NCBI GenBank assembly: GCA_029239605.1
Contig: JARBUO010000004.1
Location: forward strand, 1 to 64,000
Source: Bacillota bacterium
Lineage (GTDB): Bacteria > Bacillota > Clostridia > Peptostreptococcales > Anaerovoracaceae
Length of the DNA stretch: 64,000 nucleotides
Direction of reading: 5' to 3'
Part shown: piece by piece, positions 11,262-18,884 of the stretch
Layout of the letters: each line of letters starts with the position of its first letter
Position numbering within the stretch: the stretch's first letter is position 1
Notes under the pieces: generated by a model
Databases searched by the model: none
The model's input: the letters and a program-made list of their open reading frames with translations, nothing else
Told to the model about the DNA's origin: nothing
Program-made: the position numbers and the translations under genes

Positions 11262-12800
11262 TTACATAAAATATCTCGATCCAATGAAGGTGAGAATCCC
11301 TACTGAAGCGACGAAAAGAATAAAATATTTGATCGTCCCTTTCAGCAATTCATTTTCTTTCCCCTCCAGTTTTACAGCTGCCACAGCAACGGCAATGCTT
11401 TGGGGTGAAATCATTTTGGCCATAACAGCACCGGCTGTATTTGATGCGGAGATCCATGCCTGGTTTAAGCCCAAGGCCATTGACGTTTCAGCCTGCAGAC
11501 CTCCAAATAATACGCTGGCAGAGGTCCCGCTCCCTGTCACAAAGGTTCCGATTGAGCCTAAGAACGGCGCAAATAATGGGTAGAAAACACCGGTATAAAC
11601 GAATACTGCTGAAATCGATGCAATCATCCCGCTGTAGCCCATTAGCTTTGCTGTTGCCATAATGGCAATGATGGTAATTACTGTTTTCATCATCTGCAGG
11701 ATTGTATTCTTCAAGACGATGAGCAATTTCAAGAAACTCATGCCCTGTATTTTTCCGCCGATGAAGGCAGCCAGGAAAATCCATAGTACAGGGGTTGCAA
11801 GCCAGGAAAATGTATAGGGAGCCGCGCCTGCACCCGTATAAATGTCAACGGTGGTTTTGATTGTGGATAGATACGCATGCAGGGGAGCAATTAATTTTGA
11901 TGTCCCAAGAAGGAAGATAAAGATCAGGATAAACGGACTCCATGCAACCAGAGCTTGTTTTCTGCCAACGGTTTCCGTTTTACGCCCTTCCAGAAGAAAT
12001 TCTGCCGGCACTTCGTCTTTGCTCAGCAGCTTTGCAGAAATCACGGTGGCTGCCATGGAGCAAACCGATCCGATGACCACAGCAAGCTCTGCACCAAGGT
12101 ATCTCGCAACCAGGTATTCAGGAATCAGAAAAGCGAGACCTGAAATGAGGGTAATTAGAAAGATTCCTCGAAATGAGTTCTTTGATTTACCGGTTAGAGC
12201 CACCAAAATAAATGGAGTAATGATAATAAATACGGAAAGAAGAATTACGGTATTGGTGGACAGTTCGATGACGCTGAGGCCGGTAATTTTGGCCAGAGTA
12301 GTGGTGGGAATTCCGATGGATCCGAAAGCTGTAGGCGTAGCATTTGCGATAAGACATACGATAGCAGCAAATACGGGGTTAAATCCAAGCCCCCACAACA
12401 TGCTGGCGGGAATGGCCACTGCTGTGCCGAATCCGGCCATACCTTCCATAAAACCTCCAAATCCCCAGGCGATGATCAACACAAGGATTCGTTTGTCCAT
12501 GGTGACATTGCCCAGCATTTTTTTGATGGTCTCCATCTTGCCTGTTGCAACACAGACATTGTAAGTAAAAATTGCTGCAATAATAACGGTGACGATCGGC
12601 CAGAGCGCGAGGGCAGCCCCTTCAGCAACTGCACCAAGACTATCGGCAAAAGGCATTTTCCATAAAAATACGGCCAGTGCGTAGGCGATTGCCAGAGCAA
12701 TGGTACAGGCTTTAAATCCTGGGATTTTTAAAGCTGTCAAAGCAACGATGAGCCAAATAATCGGTAATAAAGCCAAAACAAATTCTAAAATCATTTTCAC
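11262..12800 (-). CDS. lctP: L-lactate permease (LctP family)
   Basis: A 512-residue membrane protein of the LctP family, with about 12 to 14 hydrophobic segments. GFGGFMEGMAGFGTAVAIPASML and GSIGTFVTGSGTSASVLFG are family signatures. It imports lactate or glycolate with protons or sodium. It is the first structural gene after a consensus promoter and two predicted operators, and is followed by etfB, etfA and the lactate dehydrogenase. Confidence 0.93.
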   Translation of the reverse strand: MKMILEFVLALLPIIWLIVALTALKIPGFKACTIALAIAYALAVFLWKMPFADSLGAVAEGAALALWPIVTVIIAAIFTYNVCVATGKMETIKKMLGNVTMDKRILVLIIAWGFGGFMEGMAGFGTAVAIPASMLWGLGFNPVFAAIVCLIANATPTAFGSIGIPTTTLAKITGLSVIELSTNTVILLSVFIIITPFILVALTGKSKNSFRGIFLITLISGLAFLIPEYLVARYLGAELAVVIGSVCSMAATVISAKLLSKDEVPAEFLLEGRKTETVGRKQALVAWSPFILIFIFLLGTSKLIAPLHAYLSTIKTTVDIYTGAGAAPYTFSWLATPVLWIFLAAFIGGKIQGMSFLKLLIVLKNTILQMMKTVITIIAIMATAKLMGYSGMIASISAVFVYTGVFYPLFAPFLGSIGTFVTGSGTSASVLFGGLQAETSMALGLNQAWISASNTAGAVMAKMISPQSIAVAVAAVKLEGKENELLKGTIKYFILFVASVGILTFIGSRYFM

Positions 12801-12914
12801 ACCTTCTCCATTCTGTCGGCACTTAGGACGTGTCTGAAAACCTCATTGCGCCCTAAAGAGAAAATAAAATCTTATCTGGGTTCTGTAAGATCTCCCAAAA
12901 TAAATTGGTTTTAG

Positions 12915-12929
12915 ATTGGTACTACCAAT
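12915..12929 (-). promoter_or_regulatory. lctP: Predicted FadR/LldR-type operator O1
   Basis: The 15-bp palindrome ATTGGTACTACCAAT lies between the promoter and lctP. It fits the TNGTNNNACNA consensus of FadR-subfamily regulators and closely resembles lactate regulator operators. The probable ligand-responsive regulator is encoded next door (13093-13818). Confidence 0.7.
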
Positions 12930-13003
12930 TTTTAACGGGAAAAAAATGGTGCTGTAAAACGGTTTGTTTTACTACACCGATTGATTGCCGAAACAACCCG
13001 AAC

Positions 13004-13014
13004 TGGTAGGACCA
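13004..13014 (-). promoter_or_regulatory. lctP: Predicted FadR/LldR-type operator O2
   Basis: On the minus strand TGGTCCTACCA is a second TGGT-N3-ACCA site. It begins about 13 bp past the -10 box, covering the first transcribed bases. The two sites are about 87 bp apart, near eight helical turns, which would allow looping by a dimeric regulator. Confidence 0.7.
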
Positions 13015-13026
13015 CTTTGTGACTTT

Positions 13027-13055
13027 ATTATATTTTCCTGGGAGCACGGTGTCAA
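13027..13055 (-). promoter_or_regulatory. lctP: Sigma-A promoter of the lactate operon
   Basis: On the minus strand TTGACA (13050-13055) and TATAAT (13027-13032) are separated by exactly 17 bp, a perfect consensus. It lies between the regulator gene and lctP, so the permease and enzyme genes can be transcribed independently of the regulator. Such a strong promoter needs repression, in keeping with the adjoining operator. Confidence 0.85.
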
Positions 13056-13092
13056 CAAAAGTCTTTTTTTTAACAAAATACTTTTTGCTGAA

Positions 13093-13818
13093 TTAATTTA
13101 ATGCATTCATTTTCTCTTGTTCTTCGCTCCCTTGACTCAGTTTTAAGTCGATTACTCCAAAATGTTTGTTAATTGATTCATAAGCCAGCGTTTTGTCTCT
13201 CAAGATTAAGCTCTCCACCATGCCCGTATGTGCTTCCATCAACACTTGGCGCGTGTCCTGCTGACTCAGAATTTCCCTTCGCAGATCAACAATAAACTTA
13301 TCAAGAACCTCTGAAAGTGCCTGCAGGATATTGATGATCAGTGTATTTTTCGATGCAAGGGCAATGTTATAATGCATCTGTTTATCCAGGACAACATTGT
13401 TGGCTTCTGTCTCTTTTTCCAGCTGCGAAATGATCTTCCGGAGCACCTGGATCTCCTCTTCGGTAATGTTGTCGATTGCAAGCATCAAAGCTTCCATTTC
13501 CAGTGCTCTGCGCAGCTGACTGATTTGTTTGTAATCAATTTGATTCAGCAGGAACATCATAGACAGAGATTCAATGAGATTATTTTCAAAGTTTCCGATC
13601 AGAAAATTTCCAGCTCCGTGCTGACTGGAGATAACGCCCATGATATCAAGAGTACGTATAGCTTCCCGTACCGAATTGCGGCTAACCCCCAGAATTTCGG
13701 ACAGCTCTCTTTCTGCCGGAAGCTTTCCGCCAATGAGGAGCTTTTCTTCGCGAATCAGTCCTTTTATATAATTAATTACTTTCGTATATGATTTTTCATG
13801 AGAATTCAAGTCCCCCAT
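13093..13818 (-). CDS. FadR-subfamily GntR transcriptional regulator, probable lactate regulator
   Basis: A 241-residue protein with an N-terminal winged helix (KLPAERELSEILGVSRNSVREAIRTL, then GVISSQHGAGNFL) and a C-terminal all-helical FCD ligand domain of about 150 residues. A GGAGG site precedes the ATG. It lies directly upstream of the lactate permease and enzyme genes, matching the place of LctA or LldR in other lactate operons. The TGGT-N3-ACCA sites in the following gap are its likely targets. Confidence 0.88.
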   Translation of the reverse strand: MGDLNSHEKSYTKVINYIKGLIREEKLLIGGKLPAERELSEILGVSRNSVREAIRTLDIMGVISSQHGAGNFLIGNFENNLIESLSMMFLLNQIDYKQISQLRRALEMEALMLAIDNITEEEIQVLRKIISQLEKETEANNVVLDKQMHYNIALASKNTLIINILQALSEVLDKFIVDLRREILSQQDTRQVLMEAHTGMVESLILRDKTLAYESINKHFGVIDLKLSQGSEEQEKMNALN

Positions 13819-13985
13819 AGGTCCTCCGTCGCAAACAAATATTATAAATCGTGGGAAGGTTACCAGGAGAATACCTGTCCTGAATTTTTACTTCCCTTCT
13901 TCTTATGGATTGCATTACCAATATTATCCCATTATTGAAGGATTAATTCAAGTTGTAATTGCAATGGTTCAGCCAGGACAAAACA

Positions 13986-14018
13986 AAAACGCCGCAATCA
14001 CTGATGATACGGCGTTCC
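13986..14018 (-). terminator. Terminator of the PTS operon
   Basis: AACGCCG and CGGCGTT pair with a roughly 15-base loop. TTTGTTTTG follows on the minus strand. It lies about 75 bp past the ptsH stop. Confidence 0.8.
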
Positions 14019-14090
14019 GAAAAACTTTATTACAGATCTTTTATTCTTTTATTTTTCATCAAATGACTACAGACACCCTAAGATTTGTTC

Positions 14091-14354
14091 TTATTCATTA
14101 AAGTTTGCTTCTACAAGCGCCAGAATTGCAGCGATTGCATCTTCCTCATCCGGTCCTTCAGCAGTAAGAGTGATCTCAGTATCTTTTGTGATTCCCAAAG
14201 CCAAAACAGCCAGAATCGATTTCGCATTCACCTTCTTTTGATCTTTTTTAATGAAAAGGTCTGATTGAAACTTTGACGCGGTAGATACAAATACGGCAGC
14301 GGGTCTGGCATGAAGCCCCGTACTATTGGTTATTGTGATCTCTTTTGATATCAT
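14091..14354 (-). CDS. ptsH: Phosphocarrier protein HPr
   Basis: An 87-residue HPr. TGLHARPAAVFV holds the histidine phosphorylated by EI, and VNAKSILAVLALGI holds the regulatory serine (Ser-46 position) used by HPr kinase in Firmicutes. The ATG was chosen because GGGAGGATGAGAAT precedes it; a longer frame would add 13 residues overlapping ptsI. It starts 4 bp after the ptsI stop. The order ptsI-ptsH is the reverse of the usual ptsHI, and the pair closes a sugar-specific operon. Confidence 0.95.
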   Translation of the reverse strand: MISKEITITNSTGLHARPAAVFVSTASKFQSDLFIKKDQKKVNAKSILAVLALGITKDTEITLTAEGPDEEDAIAAILALVEANFNE

Positions 14355-14358
14355 ATTC

Positions 14359-16104
14359 TCATCCTCCCGAAACAAGATCTCTGCGGATCTCATTCAATTT
14401 ACTCCTTGAATATTCCAGCACTTCCTCCGGTGTCTCCAGCTCCAGTGCATGGGTTGCAATTTCCTGAGCCTGCTTAAATGTCACACTTCTTATAATATCT
14501 TTTATGACTGGAATTGACGTGGCGCTCATACTGAATTCATCTAAACCCAGACCAAGAAGAATGACACAGGCTTCTTCTGTTCCCGCCAATTCACCGCACA
14601 TTCCTGTGATTTTTCCATTCTTATGAGAGGCGTCAATTACATTTTTTATTAACCTCAGAATACCCGGATGAAGCGGCTGATATAAGCCTGACACTTTGGG
14701 ATTCATTCTGTCAACTGCCAAAGCATACTGACATAGGTCATTGGTACCGATGCTGAAGAAATCAACCTCTTTTGCAATGGCATCCGCAGTTATTGCAGCA
14801 GAGGGTATTTCAACCATAATTCCAACCGGAATGGTCTCATTGAAAGCTGCATGCTCCTGCCTCAGTTCTTCTTTCACTTCTTCAATAACTTTTTTGGCTT
14901 CCCGCACTTCACCTATGCCTGAAATCATAGGAAACATGATTTGAATATTTCCATGAATACCGGCGCGCAGGATCGCTCTGAGCTGTGACCGGAAGATGTC
15001 GCGTCGTTCCAGACAAATCCTGATTGCTCTCCAGCCCAAAAATGGATTCATCTCTTCCGGAATGGGGAGATAAGGAAGTTTCTTGTCTCCGCCGATGTCC
15101 AGCGTTCTTATGATCAGAGGCTTTCCCTGAAGGAGTTCCGCCGATTTTCGGTATTGTTCGTATTGCTCCTCCTCACTGGGAAGCGCATGATTGTTCATGT
15201 ATAAGAATTCTGTTCTGAAAAGTCCGACGCCCTCTGCGCCATTGGCAGCGCCGGATTGAATATCATTCGGCATTCCGATGTTACAGAAAATCTCCACCCG
15301 CTTTCCGTCCAGTGTCTCTGCAGGAAACAAGGCGGTTTCTGCCAGCTTTTTTCGGTGCGTTTTGAACTGTTCAATCTTTTTATCATAATGTTCCTTCTGT
15401 CTTTCATCAGGATTTACGATAAGCTTTCCTTCGATGCCATCAATGATTAAGTCATCTCCATCTTTGATTTTTTCACTGAGATTGCCAAGGCCGAGGACTG
15501 CCGGAATTCCGAGGCTCCTGGCCATAATTGCAGTGTGTGAGGTTCTGCCCCCAACATCAGTGGTAAATCCCAGAACAAACTCCTTGTTCATCATTGCTGT
15601 ATCTGACGGAGTCAAATCATGGGCCACAATGATCACCGGGCTGCTGATGGAGAATAAATCCCATGCAGATATCCCAAGGATGTTCCGTGTTAACCTGCTG
15701 CTTACGTCCTTGATATCTGCAGCCCTTTCCCGCATATAATCGTCTTCCATCTGTTCGAAAATTGCCAGATAGTCCTCTGTGACCTTTTTAACGGCAGATG
15801 CTGCACTGATTGAGTTCGAAGATATTTCGTTTTTAACCGCATCAATGAACTCAGGGTCCTCAAGCATCATCCGATGCGCCTCAAAGATCTGCGCCTTACT
15901 CTCATCCAGTTCTTTTTCTACTTTTTCTTTTAGTCTGACCAGCTGTGTTCTGCTCAGCGCAATTCCTTCGCTAAGCTTATCCAGTTCTGTATGTATGGCT
16001 GCTGAAGCCACCGAAACCGCATCGATTTCTGTCTGATGCTTCCTAAATACATATGCCTTCCCGGCAGTAATTCCTTCCGATCCGGCAATACCGCTGTAGA
16101 TCAC
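14359..16104 (-). CDS. ptsI: PTS enzyme I (phosphoenolpyruvate-protein phosphotransferase)
   Basis: With a GTG start (VIYSGIAGSEGITAGKAYV), preceded by GGAGGG, the product is 581 residues, the usual EI length. GGRTSHTAIMARSLGIPAV carries the phosphorylated histidine. The PEP-binding barrel shows LFRTEFLYM, RTLDIGGDKKLPYL and GMCGELAG. EI passes phosphate from PEP to HPr, encoded next. It begins 45 bp past the dehydrogenase gene, so it belongs to the sugar PTS operon. Confidence 0.95.
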   Translation of the reverse strand: MIYSGIAGSEGITAGKAYVFRKHQTEIDAVSVASAAIHTELDKLSEGIALSRTQLVRLKEKVEKELDESKAQIFEAHRMMLEDPEFIDAVKNEISSNSISAASAVKKVTEDYLAIFEQMEDDYMRERAADIKDVSSRLTRNILGISAWDLFSISSPVIIVAHDLTPSDTAMMNKEFVLGFTTDVGGRTSHTAIMARSLGIPAVLGLGNLSEKIKDGDDLIIDGIEGKLIVNPDERQKEHYDKKIEQFKTHRKKLAETALFPAETLDGKRVEIFCNIGMPNDIQSGAANGAEGVGLFRTEFLYMNNHALPSEEEQYEQYRKSAELLQGKPLIIRTLDIGGDKKLPYLPIPEEMNPFLGWRAIRICLERRDIFRSQLRAILRAGIHGNIQIMFPMISGIGEVREAKKVIEEVKEELRQEHAAFNETIPVGIMVEIPSAAITADAIAKEVDFFSIGTNDLCQYALAVDRMNPKVSGLYQPLHPGILRLIKNVIDASHKNGKITGMCGELAGTEEACVILLGLGLDEFSMSATSIPVIKDIIRSVTFKQAQEIATHALELETPEEVLEYSRSKLNEIRRDLVSGG

Positions 16105-16148
16105 GGTTATCCCTCCAACTCTAGTCCTATTTAACAAACAAAATATTT

Positions 16149-17405
16149 TTATTTCCAGTTCTCCAGCAAATATTTCTCGGCTTCTGCGCACCATAATCCT
16201 TTATTCCTGCCGGTTATTTCCGCCAGTTTTGCATAGTGGGGATTGGTTTTTCCTTTTTCCTCAAAATCACTGATGGCCGTAAGTTCCATATCGATATGGG
16301 TGTAAACCAGCTTCTTTCCTCCTGGGATATCAGGAAGATTCAGTACGGTTTCCGCAACTGAATCCAGTCCTCCGATATGAGTGACCATTACAGCTGGATT
16401 GATCAGTTTCTTTTCTGTCATTTGCAGTGATTCAATCAGATCATCCGTGTTTCCCCCTGTTGTTCCCATAACGTGGGTGGAAGCGTAATGAATGTTATAG
16501 AGGTTCAGCGCTGCTGAAAAGCCGGTATCAGTGGGTCCTGCAAAGAAATTCAGACAGCCGTCTCTTGCCAAAATGCTGTCGCCCTGCTCAAAGACGGGTT
16601 TTACGGGAGCAAACACGAAGACGTCATCAAAGCCTTCCCCACCGGTCAGTGCTTTCAGATGTTCCACAGGATCATCTACTTTTGCCGTATTGACAAAAAC
16701 CAGCTTTACACCGCAACGGTCCGCTTCCTCTTCCGGAAAGATTGATTTTGCTCTTTCAATTCTATCATCATCGATGTCTGTTACCACAAGCAGACCGGGT
16801 CTTCTGTCACAATGAAGCGCATAATCAATGGCACCAAGGCCCATTGGACCGGCAGCAGCAAGAAGTGCCATCCGGCCTCCTTCGACGATGCCCATTTTGT
16901 GAACATAATTGCCCATCTCCGTATGGTAATTTGCATGAAATGCGCCGATGATACAAGACATCGGTTCTGCCAGCGATGCTTCATAGTACGTCTCACCGTC
17001 ATAGTTCAAAAGACACCCCAGTTCCATGACTTCCTGAGGGATGATATTGTAAGTGGCATCTCCTCCGAAGTACATATAAGAATATCCCGGTGACCACATC
17101 GATCCTTTGTAATTCAACGCAGGCTGCTGTGCAAATTTAGCCCCCTCTTTGAACTGATCTTTCCACTTTGAACCTACCTTGACAATATTTCCGGCGAATT
17201 CGTGGCCAACAATGATAGGGTTCACATCCACGTCCTGAGGTACTCTTTTATGTTTTTTTCCCAAGATCGCCGCTTTGTATGTAGACATACAAACACTGTC
17301 AGAGATGACCTCTACTAAAATCTCATCATCTTTTATCTCCGGCAGTTCAAAGGTCTCCAAGCGTAAATCACTGGCTCCATATAATCTCACTGCTCTTGTT
17401 TTCAT
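16149..17405 (-). CDS. Zinc-dependent medium-chain dehydrogenase, SorE-like sugar-phosphate/polyol-phosphate dehydrogenase
   Basis: A 418-residue MDR-family enzyme. Zinc-site motifs are SDSVCMST and GHEFAGNIV, and AEPMSCIIGAFH follows. The nucleotide-binding turn is LAAAGPMGLGAI with acidic VVTDIDDDR, suggesting NAD(H). The overall pattern recalls L-sorbose-1-phosphate reductase and galactitol-1-phosphate dehydrogenase rather than MtlD of the long-chain family. The start follows AAGGAGGAC. In this operon it probably oxidises the polyol phosphate delivered by the PTS to a ketose phosphate for the PfkB kinase encoded just upstream. The exact substrate is not determined by sequence. Confidence 0.75.
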   Translation of the reverse strand: MKTRAVRLYGASDLRLETFELPEIKDDEILVEVISDSVCMSTYKAAILGKKHKRVPQDVDVNPIIVGHEFAGNIVKVGSKWKDQFKEGAKFAQQPALNYKGSMWSPGYSYMYFGGDATYNIIPQEVMELGCLLNYDGETYYEASLAEPMSCIIGAFHANYHTEMGNYVHKMGIVEGGRMALLAAAGPMGLGAIDYALHCDRRPGLLVVTDIDDDRIERAKSIFPEEEADRCGVKLVFVNTAKVDDPVEHLKALTGGEGFDDVFVFAPVKPVFEQGDSILARDGCLNFFAGPTDTGFSAALNLYNIHYASTHVMGTTGGNTDDLIESLQMTEKKLINPAVMVTHIGGLDSVAETVLNLPDIPGGKKLVYTHIDMELTAISDFEEKGKTNPHYAKLAEITGRNKGLWCAEAEKYLLENWK

Positions 17406-17510
17406 AATACTGTCCTCCTTATCATTCAATCAGCCTCCATTACCAAATGTTGAAACCATGACTGGTTTGCTGGAGTCTCCTTGTCATCAAATCATAGACG
17501 TTTGCCGATG

Positions 17511-18443
17511 TTATAGATAGTTTAACGCTACTTGCGTTTCATACTGTGCCACAGCATTTCTGTCAGGCGGCTGTGTGCCCTCGCTGGCCACATTTGCAGT
17601 TCCTGCAGCCGCAGACAGGATTGCAGCATTTTCAAAAGAAGTTCCGCTTGCGATTGCAAAAGCAAGTGCTGCGACCATTGCGTCGCCTGCACCAACGGTA
17701 CTTTTGACATCAACTTTAAGCCCCTTGGTGTAGATTGCTTGTTTCCCCTGAAAGAAAACTGCACCGTCTGCCCCAAGAGAAATAACCACTGTCGCGATTC
17801 CCAAATCAAGCATGCTGCGGCCTGCTTCTACAATCTCATCGATATTGATGAGATTTTTGTTCAGCAGCTGCTCCAGTTCTTCGAGGTTAGGCTTAACCAA
17901 ATACGGTTTCGCTTTGATTCCTTCTGCAAAATTCACTCCATCCGCATCCAGCAATACTTTAATTCCCAGCTTTCCTGCCTTTTCCGTCCATTCACGATAG
18001 ATACCGGAAGGTACTCCTGAAGGCATGCTCCCTGACAAAACGAGAAGATCTCCTTCTGTTAAATCAGAAAACAGCATGCCCTCCAGCTTTACTAAGTCAG
18101 CTTCAGTAACCTCAACAAGACCAGGTTCGTTGATATCAGTATTGGTGCCGTTTAAACGGTCAACCACCTTCAGGTTTGTTCTTGTCTCTCCTTCTACAAA
18201 GAGAAAATCATTTGCAACTTCCATTAAATCAAGATTTTCCTTGATATATTGACCGTTTCTCCCGGCAAGGAACCCGGTTGCAATGCTGTATCCGCCCAGG
18301 GCTTTGATGGTCTTTGCCACATTGATTCCTTTTCCGCCAGGGTCAAGTCTTACAGAAGAGATCCGATTGACTTCTCCTACTCTGAAATCCTTAATTTCCA
18401 CCGTTTTATCGACAGCTGGATTTAATGTCACAGTTTTAATCAT
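17511..18443 (-). CDS. PfkB-family hexose-phosphate kinase (1-phosphofructokinase / tagatose-6-phosphate kinase type)
   Basis: A 310-residue kinase of the FruK/LacC branch. It has MIKTVTLNPAVDKTVEI, RLDPGGKGINVAKTI and the ATP/anion-hole motif STVGAGDAMVAALAFA near residue 245. FruK makes fructose 1,6-bisphosphate from fructose 1-phosphate; LacC uses tagatose 6-phosphate. The stop of the EIIA gene abuts this ATG (TAGATG), so the genes are coupled. Its presence implies that the imported sugar or polyol enters glycolysis as a ketose bisphosphate. Confidence 0.85.
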   Translation of the reverse strand: MIKTVTLNPAVDKTVEIKDFRVGEVNRISSVRLDPGGKGINVAKTIKALGGYSIATGFLAGRNGQYIKENLDLMEVANDFLFVEGETRTNLKVVDRLNGTNTDINEPGLVEVTEADLVKLEGMLFSDLTEGDLLVLSGSMPSGVPSGIYREWTEKAGKLGIKVLLDADGVNFAEGIKAKPYLVKPNLEELEQLLNKNLINIDEIVEAGRSMLDLGIATVVISLGADGAVFFQGKQAIYTKGLKVDVKSTVGAGDAMVAALAFAIASGTSFENAAILSAAAGTANVASEGTQPPDRNAVAQYETQVALNYL

Positions 18444-18884
18444 CTAGGCATCTCCCTCAGTGAGAATTGAAATAATTTCCCCCTTGGTAGCTGCGTGCCT
18501 TAACTTACTGACATTCTGTTCATCCTGACACACCAGCGCTATCGCAGACAGAATTTCCAGATGCTCATCGTTTTTCCCGGCAATACCAATCAGAATATAT
18601 GCGATATTTCCACCGCCGAAATCGACTCCCTCCGGATACTGGAGTACAACGATTCCTGACGTTTTGATAAATGAAATATATTGAGAAGTCCCGTGGGGTA
18701 TGGAAATTCCATTCCCAATGTAAGTTGTGACTTCATCTTCTCTCTTTTTCATGCCTTCGATATAATCGGACGTAACGTAACCATTTTCTGAAAGAAGCTG
18801 TCCGGTTCTTTCAATAGCCTCGTACTTGCCCTCAGATGCAACATTCAATAAAATATTTCCTTCATTCAATATTAACTTGTTCAT
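18444..18884 (-). CDS. mtlF: PTS fructose/mannitol-type EIIA
   Basis: About 146 residues of the PTS_EIIA_2 family. GNGISIPHGTSQYISF contains the phosphorylated histidine (PHG), and GGGNIAYILIGIAGKNDEHLE is a typical EIIA-Mtl segment. The second ATG is preferred because GGGAGGA lies at proper distance before it. The gene overlaps the 3' end of the regulator gene. It supplies the EIIA missing from the EIICB at 21048-22490. Confidence 0.92.
   Translation of the reverse strand: MNKLILNEGNILLNVASEGKYEAIERTGQLLSENGYVTSDYIEGMKKREDEVTTYIGNGISIPHGTSQYISFIKTSGIVVLQYPEGVDFGGGNIAYILIGIAGKNDEHLEILSAIALVCQDEQNVSKLRHAATKGEIISILTEGDA

Noticed and set aside
11842-12564. 240-aa plus-strand frame within the lactate permease region
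   Set aside because: Antisense shadow of a membrane protein gene.
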